The notes: generated by a model not told the origin, from the sequence alone. Shown: positions 33,778-45,099, counted from the stretch's first letter. The stretch is 64,000 bases of DNA from Cryoendolithus antarcticus (GCA_002077065.1 NAJO01000018.1:124001-188000); one strand, 5' to 3'. Made by a program: numbers and translations.

Positions 33778-35565
33778 TCAGTGCCCACCACGCCCTCCCC
33801 TCCCTCTACCTCTCGATCGTTCACCTCCGCTACCCCTAACTCGCCCTCTTCCGCGATCGAAGCCACCTCGACCGCCTCTACCCCTGCCACCCTCGAAGCC
33901 ATCGCCTCGCGCATCTGGCCTCGGCCCAGCTAACAGCCTCCCTGCTCTCTCCTCCTCGCCGGTGTCGAATGGATTCCCAATACCCAGCATGCTGCAAAAC
34001 GTACTAGTCTGCGGGTTCGTATATTCCCTCAACCCACCCGCAGCCTGACTGTACTTCGGCAGCCGGAAGTCGCCGCCATCGCAGACTGGAGCTGTGATGG
34101 CGAAATTGTCTGGAACGGTGAAGTCGACGATGTTCGCATCAATCCAGACTCATGACGCGTCGATCAGAGTGGCATACTCGGTCTCCGACTTCGCTTGAGG
34201 CGCGTTGAATTTGGGATCACCTAGGATCAATGGCTCGGAGAGGGCGAAGACGCGGGTGATGGAAAGCCATTCAGGGTCGTACGCGAGGCGGAGTGGGCGC
34301 CGAGTATCAAGGTCTGCAATCGGGGCCGGGATGGACATGAGCTGGAGAAAGTCGCGATTTGGAAGGCACTTGTCGAGGGCGAGGAACTGTGTTGTGGTAT
34401 TCGTAATTTCTGGCGGGTGGGAGGAAGTCGACTGCGCGCTATCTGAAGGCTTGTGGAAGGAGGCCGGTAGAGCGGCGCGAGCTGCTGCGAGGTCTGGTGC
34501 AGTGTGTGGAGGCGCTGTGGCCGTTGGTTTGGATTTGTCAAGCTGGACCTGAACGCCGTCGAGACCTTGTCCGGGCGCTATAGGCGCCAGCTCCTCATCA
34601 TCTTCGTCCTCCAGCTCGAGATCGATTCCATTAGGATTAACTGACTTGACGACAGTCGAACCATTGGTAGCGGGCACCTCATCATCGTCATCGTCTAGGT
34701 CCAGCTCGATCTCCTCAGCGTTCTTCGGCGTAGGCGCAGAAGACGTTGCGGGCAGCGACGGTCCTTGAGTCGCAGCGCCATCTGCCTTCACAGCCCCATT
34801 GCTCTGTTCCCCATGTTTGACCACGCCAGCGAACTTGCAATGTAGATGTGCACTAAACCACCATCTCGGCCGCAACCTCTCCATCACCAGTTTCGCAGCT
34901 ACGCTACCGAGCTGCCCACTTCTTGCATCCTCTTCGAAATGCCCTTTCCTCCGGAACAGCTTTGCCCAATCTCCCTGCCACTCTACGCCTCTCGGCCAGT
35001 CATGACTGATCCCAACATCGACCTGCGTCCGAATCTGCAACAGCTTCCTCACGTCCAGCTCTCGGATATGATAGATGCTCTTCATCTCACTCTCATTGTA
35101 CGGCAGCCGCTCATAATGAACTTTCCGATAATTGTAAGCCTTCCATATCCCACTCAACCCCGCGATCCTCACGGCTCCAATCCTGAGCACATTTGCAGCG
35201 CCCATGTAGTAGATCTCCTCCGCTACCCAGCCGCCATAGTACAGCTCGAACAGGTAATTACTTGCTTCGTGATTGCCACCCACAAAGACCGTGAGATAGG
35301 GCGCCTTCCGAGAGCCAGAGTAGTACTCGTGGAAGTCCCCCATCTCGCGGTACTTGGCCGGCATGGCCACGACGTTGAGGTCGAAGCCATTGCGCACGGA
35401 TTGGAAGTCTCCGCCTATAATCAGAAGGTCTACGCCGGGCCATCCTTTGGCTTTGCATGCGTGTGCTATGGAGGCGTATATCGCATGGAGGGTGCCGTGG
35501 CCGCAGCCTTCGATTGCAAGGCGGAGGTCATTGTGCTCTTCAAGCGAGACCGAGGACGCGGCCAT
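33778..35565 (-). CDS. DBR1: RNA lariat debranching enzyme Dbr1, in-frame TGA after residue 471
   Basis: The frame opens at ATG 35565-35563 and reads 471 codons to a TGA at 34152-34150. It then stays open in the same frame for 123 more codons to the next stop at 33778-33780. The metallophosphoesterase core is intact: AIEGCGHGTL, IIGGDFQSVRN, VFVGGNHEASN, GISHDWPRG and FSAHLHCKF. The enzyme hydrolyses the 2'-5' bond of intron lariats. A long acidic, low-complexity insert follows, then the conserved DPEWLSITRVFA block of the C-terminal domain. The TGA falls inside that domain: VWIDANIVDFTVPDNFA and YTNPQTSTFCSMLGI continue beyond it, then an RGG-type tail. Either the mature protein is truncated, the codon is read through, or one base is wrong (CGA to TGA). 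Confidence 0.88.
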
Positions 35566-35988
35566 TATATGCAGATGATAGCGTACCTCTGGAAGGTACG
35601 CGAGTGGTAAGGAGGCTACATCATGAATTGGTGAGAGGAAGTGAAGAGCAAGTGTAGTGCAGGTTCGGGAGAGCTGTGACTGCCAAGGCTACTGGACTTC
35701 ACTTGGAGGAAGGCAAGGGCAACAATGCAGATATCGAGCACATCGTACGATACCGCAAGTGCGACTGTCAGCTCTAGTGACTGAACTGATTGTGCTTCGG
35801 TCGAGTGCAATGTATTCCAACCTGTATTGAGTGACGCTGTCGGCAAAATCACAACTTGCACGCGCATACTGTGAAAACCCGCTTACTTCCTCGTTCTGCT
35901 CCCCGTCTGCGTATATCGCTGCATTGGATCAGATCGAACGCTTGTATCTTGAGCTCAGCGGACTTGCGCGGAACCGACTCGAGGATAG
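35566..35988. promoter_or_regulatory. 423-bp divergent promoter region (DBR1 / TMEM19-like)
   Basis: The space between two divergent start codons, with no supported ORF. No specific element is recognised. Confidence 0.4.
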
Positions 35989-36957
35989 ATGACAGTACGA
36001 GCAGGAACACCAAACACCACCCCAGTCATGGACCTCTCAGCATTCGCGCTTGCCCATATCCCCCAGATCTCCGCCACCATCGGCCTCGTCACATTTGCGC
36101 TCGCAAAGAATAAGCTCACTTCAGCAGGCATCCTCGCAGCCATAGCAGTCGCTGTCATCCACATGGCTTCGCCCTACCCCGTCTTCTTCTGGCTCCTGGT
36201 CCCCTTCTTCCTCCTGGGCGTCCTCGTAACGAAGATCGGCCACGAAGCGAAAGCACGTCTCACGCAGTCATCGACCGGCTCTAGCGGTGGCGAAGGCGCC
36301 AGGAGTGCAGTACAAGTCTTCTGCAATGCTGGAGGAGCTTGTATCTTGATCGCACTGCATGCATGGCTGGCGACGAGCTCGCCGTTCATGTCTTTACGGG
36401 GTAGCGTTGTGCCAGGCATCTACGCGCCGAAGTTACAAGGAGTGCTGCCTGTGGGTATCATGGCGCACTATGCTGCTGTGGCTGCCGATACGTTCGGATC
36501 CGAGCTGGGCATCCTGGCGAAGTCGAGTCCGGTGTTGATTACGGCGCCTTGGAAGAAAGTGCCGAAGGGGACCAACGGCGGTGTGACGATCGAGGGACTA
36601 GCATTTGGCCTGCTGGCAAGCTTTCTCATTACTGTAATTGCCCAGATCGGGGTGATGACTTCACAGCCTTTCCGAGCATTAGACACGTCCACTGGGTTGC
36701 TCGTGATTGGCGCAGGAGTTGCAGGAAGTCTGCTTGACTCGTTCCTCGGCGCTACTGTGCAGGCTACAGTCACTGACAAGGGAAGCGGGAAAGTAGTTGA
36801 GGGTCCCGGTGGTCAGCGGGTGAAGGTACTCGAGGGAGGCAGTCGTGTGCAGCTCGGCAGGGACATCCTCACGAATAACGGCGTGAACTTCACGATGGCA
36901 GCGCTGACCAGTGTCGGCGCGATGGCAGTTGCGTTTGCGCTAGACTTAGGCATTTAA
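35989..36957 (+). CDS. TMEM19 / DUF92 family membrane protein
   Basis: A single exon of 322 aa. About six hydrophobic segments are seen, including AGILAAIAVAVIHMASPYPV and FFWLLVPFFLLGVLV. The family's conserved loops are present: KIGHEAKARL, NAGGACILIAL, HYAAVAADTFGSELGIL, and KKVPKGTNGGVTIEGL followed by AGVAGSLLDSFLGATVQ. TMEM19-like proteins are related to plant phytyl-phosphate kinases (VTE6 type), but the fungal role is not established. Met14 (at 36028) is an alternative start. The gene converges on cnxE with only 61 bp between the stops. Confidence 0.9.
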   Translation: MTVRAGTPNTTPVMDLSAFALAHIPQISATIGLVTFALAKNKLTSAGILAAIAVAVIHMASPYPVFFWLLVPFFLLGVLVTKIGHEAKARLTQSSTGSSGGEGARSAVQVFCNAGGACILIALHAWLATSSPFMSLRGSVVPGIYAPKLQGVLPVGIMAHYAAVAADTFGSELGILAKSSPVLITAPWKKVPKGTNGGVTIEGLAFGLLASFLITVIAQIGVMTSQPFRALDTSTGLLVIGAGVAGSLLDSFLGATVQATVTDKGSGKVVEGPGGQRVKVLEGGSRVQLGRDILTNNGVNFTMAALTSVGAMAVAFALDLGI

Positions 36958-37018
36958 GCCGTCGTCTGCTTAAAGACACATTATTATACGATGAACGGCC
37001 TCGTGGGATTAGACGATC

Positions 37019-39090
37019 TTACAGCACACTTCCAGGCATTCCCATCAGCAATGCTTCACATCTCTCTCCCTTCCTCACCATCTCCTGCGTCGTAGGCAAA
37101 CATAGCAACCCGTTCGCGCCCTTGAAGCTCCCGATCCTCGAACTCCTCTGCCCGCCAGTACTGCTCGCCCGCAATGCCCCGTCACTTCCCACCGTGATCA
37201 ACACCCGATGATACTCTGCTCTCTTAGTATCACACCTCACGTCTTGCTCTACCACCACACTCACCCTAGGTAACCCAACCGGGTTGATCCCGCTCATCTT
37301 ATGCAGCGCCGGAAGCACGAACAAGTGGTACGTCACAACCGCACTCGCCGGATTACCGGGTAGCGAGAAGATGACTTTCGACATCCTCTCGCCATCATTG
37401 GTCTTGAACGGTACAGTAGCGAACGTCGTCGGCTTGCCAGGCTTCATACTCACGCGCCCAAAGTGAATCGTGCCACCTAATTGTCGCTCGATCGTAGGTT
37501 TCAGTAAGTCCAGCTCGCCCATCGACACGCCGCCCGAGGTCACGATGACATCTACACTTCTCATGGCGCTGCGGAGCGTCTCTTCAAGGGCACCGGGCTT
37601 GTCAGAGGAGATACCAAGATCCACGGCTTGGAAGCCGGAGTTGCGTATTGCTGTGAGTAGGGTAGGGCGGTTAGTATCTCGTACCTCGCCCAGACGTAGC
37701 TCGCCCGGACGATCGTGGGGTATGATCTCGTCGCCAGTGCTCAGCACGCCAATGATGGGTTGGCGGTACACTTTGACTGTCTGAGTGCCGACCGAGGCGA
37801 GGAGACCGAATTCACCGCCTACCGAGGTGATGCCTTCGCCTCTCCGCATCACGACCGCGCCAGCTTCTACGTCTGAGCCGACTTCTCGGACGTTCTCGCC
37901 GGCCTTGATCTCGGAAGTCAAGATCTCGATCTCTTTCTCCTCTGAACCATCATCTCTCGTCGACCGTATCAGTGTATCTTCTACCATCACAACAGCAGTG
38001 GCACCGTTCGGGAGTGGTGCGCCAGTTGTTATACGTGCGATTTCGCCGATACTAAGCTCCGGCACTTCCTTCGCTTCGGCGTGAGAGATGCTGACGACTG
38101 GAAAGATGCCCTTCGTGCTCGGGACCATGACATGATCGGATGCGATGATAGCGTAGCCATCCACTATACTGGCGCGGAACGCCGGTACTGCTTCTCGGGC
38201 TGTCACGTCTTCCGCAAGCACACATCCGACGAGATTCTGGTCCACAGGAACGTCAATCACCTCAGCTACGGGCGTATGCTGTGCGATGAGCGACAACGCT
38301 TCGTCTACAGCAAGCATCGGGTAAGGTGAGTCTCTGTATCGTTTTGTCGGACCTGCACTCGGATCATTCGATATCGGCCGGTCTTCCGGCTTCGTATGGG
38401 CTACCGGGCCCGCATGACCTCCATGACCATGGCGATTCCCGTGGTTGTGATGGTGAGGATGAGCTCCAGACTTCGTTGCGGAAGCTACTTGAACACCTGC
38501 ATCCTTCTCTAGCTTTTGGGTCCCTCCAATATGTAGAGTTCGAGAATCGGCTCCAGCCGCTTGTTGGCAGGCGTGTGGCAGTAGCTTCAGAATCGATTGA
38601 AGATTCTCGACAGCACCTTTTGGTGAGCCGGGCAGTGTGATGAGCAAGGACTTATTGCGTACTCCTGCAACTGGACGAGACATGACAGCAAAGGGAGTAA
38701 TCTGAAGAGACGCTGCGAGCATGCCATGGACGAGACCAGGCGCATGCTTGTGGATGAGTGGCGTTACGGCCTGATGTCTACTTAGCTCCCGTGGCTCCGA
38801 TCGTACTGCGGACTTGACTGTACCTCAGGTGTGACATCTTTTTGGGCGAAGCCAGTGCCGCCGCTCGTGATGATAAGGTTTGCGAAGTCCTCGACATCAG
38901 TGTAGCCAGTGATCGCTCGTTGAATTGCGAGGACATCATCAGAGACTATGCACGTTTCCTCCGCAGTCCACCGATCTCCCCCCCCGGTCGTGAAGACCTG
39001 ACGTAAAGCGGGTATGCATTTGTCGGTCGAGGCATCTTTGCTCGCTGTGTCCGATACGACGATGATCGCTGCCCGCAGCTTTCCACTCAT
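37019..39090 (-). CDS. cnxE: molybdopterin biosynthesis MogA-MoeA fusion (gephyrin/CnxE type)
   Basis: Two exons, 39090-38824 and 38770-37019, with a 53-nt intron (GTACAG...GCTAAG...ATCAG) give 672 aa. The N-terminal MogA/MoeB-like adenylyltransferase domain shows IIVVSDTASKD, NLIITSGGTGFAQKDVTPE and, past the junction, LITLPGSPKGAVENL. A His-rich linker (HPHHHNHGNRHGHGGH) leads to the MoeA domain: VPAFRASIVDGYAI, ITTGAPLPNGATAVVMVED, IGVLSTGDEI, VTSGGVSMGELDLLK, IFSLPGNPASAVVTYHLFV. The fusion adenylates molybdopterin and inserts molybdate, giving the cofactor for nitrate reductase and xanthine dehydrogenase. The domain order G-E is that of gephyrin and Aspergillus CnxE. Confidence 0.95.
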
Positions 39091-39278
39091 CGCGACGAGA
39101 AAGTAGGAATAAGTACATTACGGAGCTCACCTCGCGTCGAAACAAGGCAGTCCATTCGGCAGTCTCCCCGTCGTTCCCCGCTGCACTTCACAACACGCTC
39201 GCGTGACCAAAAACCCTTCCAATATATACTCCGGGAACCTTGTTCGTCGATTCACAACAAGGCGGCAACAAGTGGACG
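39091..39278. promoter_or_regulatory. 188-bp divergent promoter region (cnxE / TBC gene)
   Basis: Only 188 bp separate the two start codons, so the promoters must be shared or overlap. A short AT-rich stretch (AATATATACT at about 39221-39230) lies about 50 bp upstream of the plus-strand ATG. Confidence 0.4.
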
Positions 39279-41284
39279 ATGCCCAATGGTGGCCTCAGCA
39301 GGCAGTCCAGTCGCAAGCCTCTACTACCACACCAAGACGACGATGCCTCAATCACATCCTTCCCAGAATTACCGCCACTCTCGCCAACAACGTCCCATCC
39401 GTCGATCTCGGTCACAGAACATCTCAATGGATTGCTGGACCAGTCTGAGCCGACCATGTTTGATGAGAGACCTGCGGTAGATGCTGATGACCCTCGGACG
39501 CTCTCAGCAGCAGATCATGTTGTTGTGCAGCGTGTAGTAGATCACTACGGCGCGGTCAACTTGACGCAACGGCTTGCAAAGTCTTTGGCTCAGCGAGATG
39601 CCCATGTCACTGCACTGCAACGGCTTTGCGAGGAGTTCAAAGTACCCGAGAATCGCATTACTGAATGTGGAAGTCGAGTCAAGCAGGCTGAGCGAAGGCG
39701 GCTCTCGCTTGCTAAAGCAGCGAACGAATTGATGACTGTGTCTGGGGCATTTGCGAAATCAGAAGTATGTCTGCTCCTCATTCGGACCCCGGCGACAGCA
39801 CTAACAGCATCTCGAAGACTTCAAGCATAGCAACCAGCACTGCTAGTGCTGGCGGAACGATCAAGGGCTTGACGAAGTTCTTCGGTGGCATGCCAAAGCG
39901 ACGAGAGACAGTAGACCAACCGATGTGAGTGTTGCATTGCATTCACGCCTGACTGCCAGCGACTAACTCTATGTTTCCAGCACAGCAACTTCTTCCAGAT
40001 CGAGTTCGATGTAAGCCGTCAATATACTAGGTGGTCCTTGCAACAGTGCGCTAATGTGATCGCAGAGCACCTACCACGAAACCTCGAACTCAGTCCATCG
40101 ACTCTCGCTCAGTCGCCAGTGCCGACACAAGCACGAGTCTAGGATGGACAGCCACTCTCTTCAACGGTGGCGCAAATCGGCGTCCCTCTAAACCAACTCG
40201 AGAGCCTGTTGAGCTTCAAGCCCAGCACGATCAAGACACACTACCACCGACTCTCACGGACACGACCACTCACGATCCACAAGAAGTAGACTGGAACCGC
40301 TTCATTCTCAAGCTACTCAAAGCTCGTCAATCTTCCGGCCTGCAAGAAGCTCAAGGGACTATGTTAGGTGCTTCGCACTTCGGCCGAGAAGGCGCCTCTG
40401 GTCGCGCCAAGCAAGAGATTCTGCATCGCTTGATCATTGGCGGCATTCCCAATCGACTCCGCCACGCCATCTGGATGGAACTATCGAATACCTATGCCCT
40501 CATAGATCCAGACGCTTATCGCAACTATCTTGCTCTCGGCACCACCGAAGTCCCAGCCGAGGAGATTGACGCCATACTCAAAGACGTGCCTCGGACACTG
40601 ACCGAACAATACTCATATTACGTCGACAAAGGACACACGAAGTTGAAGAACTTACTCATTGCGTTCGTAGCCAAGTATCCGGATCTAGGCTACACACAGG
40701 GCCTGAACATGATTGCAGGCCACCTGCTACTCGCGATACCAGCTGAGGAGGATGCCTTCTGGGTGCTTTGCAACATGGTAGACAACTACTTCCCGGTTGG
40801 CTACTTTTCGCGGGACGCACCTATGGACGGCGCTCTGGCAGATAACGCTGTGCTCCGCGAGTACGTGCGCGAGATCCTGCCAAAGCTCGACGAACATCTC
40901 ACGAGGCTGGACATCGATTCACATTCGACGTTTCAGCCAGGCTGGCATCTGACTGCAATGTCGTCCCATCTTCCCAAAATTGCTCTACAGAGAGTGTGGG
41001 ATGTATGGCTCTGCCTGCCAAAGCAGCAGACCTTCCTATTTAACGTTGTGCTTGCGATGTTGAAGCTCAGGGAGGCGGAGATCTTGAAGCTGAAGTCAGA
41101 CGCGGAATACAACGCCTTTGACTGGCGAGTGCCAGACGATGCTTCGAAAGCTGAGGAGCTGGTGAAAGCGGCTTTGCAGCTAAGGAAGAGAGTGGACGCA
41201 GAGCAGGTCGCCACTCGGCGAGAAGCCGAAGTGCGGAAAATGCGGCGATCCTCGAGCGTACGAGGAATGTGGTCTGCGGATTGA
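39279..41284 (+). CDS. TBC-domain Rab GTPase-activating protein
   Basis: Four exons (39279-39764, 39818-39924, 39981-40010, 40066-41284) with introns of 53, 56 and 55 nt give 613 aa. Exon 3 is only 30 nt. The N-terminal half is Ser/Thr-rich with one helical segment (LAQRDAHVTALQRLCEEFKV). The TBC domain spans about residues 330-550: LIIGGIPNRLRHAIWMELS, ILKDVPRT with the catalytic Arg of the I-x2-D-x2-R finger, YPDLGYTQGLNMIAG with the Gln finger (YTQ), VLCNMVDNYFPVGYFS, and LPKIALQRVWDVWL. Both catalytic fingers are present, so it should stimulate GTP hydrolysis by a Rab/Ypt GTPase. The partner is unknown. The upstream TTG was not used as start. Confidence 0.92.
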
Positions 41285-41379
41285 TCATTGACAGCCATAC
41301 ACGTCGAGCAGTGCATAATGAAAGCATGCAGATACACAACGATACATGAGCATAAAATGACCATCAAATCGTTGTCAGC

Positions 41380-43351
41380 TTATAATCTCGCACTCTCACT
41401 TCCCTTTCCACCCTGCGTGCAGAAACTAGCAAAGTAACCATTCAACGCGTCCACTGTGCCACTACCCTCCACCAGCTTAGCAACACATCCCACATACCCG
41501 TCCGGCCGCACAACAACCACAGCAGGCTCCTCGATCTTGAAGCCCATCTTCTCGTGCGCTGCGGCTTTCGCGCCCTGCACCCTGATATCCACAACATCGT
41601 CGGCGTAGACGTGATCGTAGTACCTCGCCAGGAACTCCGGTAGCAGACCGTCTATGTCTATGTCTGGCCGCTTGGCAGCGAAGATCGTGGCGAAGGTGAA
41701 GAAGTGGCTGTGCGGGTTATGGCGTTCGTGCGGATCTACTGAGCTCTCGTCAGAGCGACGGTACGGCGCGAAGAACGAGTTCCGCTTTTGCAGGTTTGAG
41801 GAGAAATCCGCGATTGCTTTTTGGGACTTGGCTGAGGGTATGCCGGCGAAGAGGTAGATTCTGTAGCTTCCGTTTAGTGGGATTTCCTGCTCCAAGTGTA
41901 CCGGGTTGGCGTCCGAGACGCGGGTGACTGTTGCAGGGATGAGAATTCGGCCGGTGCGGAGGTTTGTGGTCTTCTTCTCGTTCGAGAGGAAGAGACCATG
42001 CTGGAAGGGATGCGAGGGCGACCAGTTGAGGAGGTTGGGATTGTAGGCTACGCCGTAGCCGGAGGTGAACTCGCAGGAGGCTTTGAACATTTTGATGAAC
42101 TCGTTCTCCTCTGCAGGCTTGTCGGGTGAGGTTTGCGTTGAGGCTGCGCCGACTTCGCCGGCGGATGGTTGACGTTGGGAGAAGAGCTTTGCGTAGGCGG
42201 CGTCGAAGTTCAGTAAGTTCTCGGCGATGAGCTTGCGTTCGGATTCGTAGGATTTTAGTAGTGAGCGGTCTGCGAAGCCGGACTCGACGTGGTGGATCTT
42301 CCAGGCGAGGTTTTGGGCGTCAAGGAAAGCGGTGTTCATGCCTTGGCCTGCTTTCGGGGAATGCGTGTGGCAGCAGTCGCCGCCCATGAAGACACGCTCA
42401 TCTAGGGTGTAGCGATCTGCGATGCCTTGACCAATGGGGTAGACGGAAAACCACTCCACGCGGTCCCAGGTAATGGTGTACGGCGCGAGGATCTTCTGGG
42501 CATGCTCTTGCACCTCTTGTTCCGATACTTGCTTTCGCGGGTCCCAGTCGGCGTCTGTCGACGATGCGACTTGGACATACAGGCGGACCATGTTCGCCTC
42601 TCTGGGGATGATCATGATGGAACCAGCGTCGGAGTGGATCGTGCATTTCATCTGCTCACTGGTCAGCCTGGGTTCTCACTGAAGCCACCACAACAGCACC
42701 CCATACCTTTATATCCGGGAAGTTCGTCCGCACAACTCCATCCATCACACCCCAAACATGCGCAATAGGATCCTTGTGCGTAATCTTCACTCCTAACTGC
42801 TCCCTCACGAAACTCCTCGCACCCTCTCCACTGAACAAATACTTCGCCCTCACCTCCTCGGTCTCCTTGCCATCCACGTACGTCATGCTCACTCTTACCG
42901 GATAAGTGATATCTTTCCCGTCATTCTCGAACCCCGTAATCCTCCATGGTCGCTGCAAATGCACCCCATTATCCTCCATATCCTTGATGAACACCCTCTC
43001 GATCAGACCCTGATGCAGCAGCGTCGTGAACGGATACCGCGCGTCTATGAACGCGGGACAACTTGCCCATGTTCCCGTTCGGTGGATGCCCTTCTGACCG
43101 TTCTTGGGGTCCCAGAACGCGACTTCATAGACTTTCGCAGGCTCGTTCTCCATTATCGCGCGTTTAAGACCCATGTTCCGCAAGAGATCCAGGGAGCGGG
43201 GCTGTATCCCATCGGCGCGGCCAGTGGGTGTGGGCTCAGCGCGCATGTCGATATGCTTTATCTTGTAATTCCAGCGGGCGAGGCATGTCGAGAGAAGAAG
43301 GCCGACGGGGCCGGCGCCGACTATGACAATGTCGTAATTTTCGGGCACCAT
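41380..43351 (-). CDS. FAD-dependent aromatic hydroxylase (phenol 2-monooxygenase-like)
   Basis: Two exons, 43351-42707 and 42651-41380, with a 55-nt intron (GTATGG...CTGACC...GAGCAG) give 638 aa. The FAD dinucleotide fold is at the N-terminus ([21 protein letters not shown] near residues 11-16). Later come the DG-type region ([20 protein letters not shown]) and the second FAD motif [19 protein letters not shown]. The C-terminal half has the thioredoxin-fold dimerisation domain of phenol hydroxylases ([27 protein letters not shown]). Such enzymes add oxygen to phenolic rings using NADPH. The substrate is unknown. The second exon begins exactly at an internal ATG. Confidence 0.92.
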
Positions 43352-43928
43352 GGTTGCTTCGGTTGTAGGAGAGCAAGAGCAGAACAGTTCGCCTTCTGCG
43401 ACAGGTCGACCGGTGGTAACGCTATGGTATGGCAACCTTAGTGTAGCTTTGTACAACAGTAAGGCAGCGATTCAGACTTTTGCCGATTGTATGAAGCAGG
43501 CAGAGAAATCGATGATAACGAATGAGGAAACAGAGGCTGAGACGTCCACTATATCGTCTCCATCTCACTTACCTCATACACCACCCGCGTAGCTACGGCA
43601 TACAAGTCGGGAACACATCTCACACGCAAGCAAAGTCCCTTGTCGCGTAGCCGGCGCAACAGAGTGACCAGATCGGTGACGAGAGTGGGCCCCCGCTGCA
43701 ACGGCTGTAAATTCGGGAGATCTACACGTGATCAACCAAGCGCGGAGGTGAAGCTTGGCATTGACTTCATCGGAGTTGGTGGGCGGACGGAGGCTGGAAC
43801 GCACCACGGTCTACAACACATGCTTGTACAAGGCGGAGAAAACCCGCGGGAATCGTGCATGGTAACGTCAACTTGAAAGTGGAATAGAAATGTCCACAAC
43901 ACACTCTATATTTTACATCCCAGAGCCA
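43352..43928. other. intergenic: monooxygenase upstream region
   Basis: 577 bp between two minus-strand genes. It holds the monooxygenase promoter and the 3' flank of the Arg-rich gene; no gene is seen. Confidence 0.45.
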
Positions 43929-44537
43929 CTAGTACCTCTCCCCCATCCTCCCATATCTCCTCATCACATCCTCCCTTAACAGATCCCTCGTATCCCCTCC
44001 CCTATTCCCTATGTAAGTCCCAAGCCGCGATCCCCTACTCCTCAAATCAGTATCCACATACTCTGCCGCTGCTCTTCGATTAGACTCCCTATGGCGAGTC
44101 AGCTCCCCCTCGTGATACCTCCGCCTGAACCCATCATCATTCCGACTCCCATAAGGATCACGAGCAACCGATCGACGACGAGAGTTCTCCTCCAGGTACC
44201 GCTCACCAGCCGCGCGATTGTCCTCACGATACAAGTTCAGCTGACCCTGGTGGAAGCGGGCACGCTCGGCTTCGCCTCTGTCGCGGCGTGGGGAGGGGCT
44301 ACGAGCTGCGCGGTGGTGATGATGGGAGGAGCGACGGCGTCCGCCACCTCCGAAGCCGAAGATGTTACGCCCTGCAGGTGGTGGAGAGGGCGCGAGACTG
44401 CGGCGGGTGCGAGGGTCATTGAAGTGGTCTGGGTTCTGAAGTGTGCTGTATGTTCGGTGGGAATGTTGCTGCTCGCCGCCGCCATAGCCGGTTGGGCCAC
44501 CGTAGACGCGCTGGACGTCGCGGGCGAGGCGATCCAT
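43929..44537 (-). CDS. conserved-looking Arg-rich low-complexity protein
   Basis: A 202-aa frame from ATG at 44537-44535. It begins MDRLARDVQRVYGGPTGYGG, has a Gly/Arg/His patch (RRRSSHHHHRAARSP) and then related Arg/Glu/Asn-rich segments: RARFHQGQLNLYREDNRAAG with ERYLEEN, and RRRYHEGELTRHRESNRRAA with AEYVDTD. These two are clearly an internal duplication of about 45 residues. No catalytic domain, signal peptide or membrane helix is seen. An upstream GTG in frame was not used. The function is unknown. Confidence 0.6.
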   Translation of the reverse strand: MDRLARDVQRVYGGPTGYGGGEQQHSHRTYSTLQNPDHFNDPRTRRSLAPSPPPAGRNIFGFGGGGRRRSSHHHHRAARSPSPRRDRGEAERARFHQGQLNLYREDNRAAGERYLEENSRRRSVARDPYGSRNDDGFRRRYHEGELTRHRESNRRAAAEYVDTDLRSRGSRLGTYIGNRGGDTRDLLREDVMRRYGRMGERY

Positions 44538-45099
44538 GGTTGCTGCGTAGACTTGATGCCGTATCAAAGCTATGATTTCTTGACCTGAGGGAAGTCTGCC
44601 TGACGGTACGTCGTTTGGCCCGGAGATGCAGCGCACTTACAATGCGCCGACGACAGTCAAGGTCTATCGCGAGAGCCTAGTGGTGGCTGTCGCATCGCAT
44701 AAAATGTCGAGCATGCCGTTTCATGACGGTCCACCTCATGCTCTGACAAAGAAAGTGACCGGAAACGGCTGCTCCTCTCGAAGTCCGGAGACCGTTGCCA
44801 ACACAATGAACGAGACAATGAATGTGCACCCTACCTACGACCGCTACAGTACGGAGTCGGTATTCAGAGCATCGCGTACTGACGCGAGGTTCAAGGGACC
44901 GAAGAGGTGATCGGCTTTGCGAGACTAACATGAGCATCCCCCGCGACGAGCGTATTGTCGACCTTCGTTGTGGTACTTCGGGTAAAGCACGACTAGCTGT
45001 GTTGTCAGTTGGTAATTTGCAAGTCTGACCATGATGATCGATGGTTGTGCCGTGGTGATATAGAGTCTATTTCGTTCCTTCGTCACCTGTACTTTGGTG
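44538..45099. other. intergenic
   Basis: 562 bp between minus-strand genes. The short ORFs here have no motif. Confidence 0.45.

Noticed and set aside
34846..35610. 254-codon plus-strand ORF antisense to DBR1
   Set aside because: It lies wholly over the conserved catalytic region of DBR1 and does not begin at a plausible start context.
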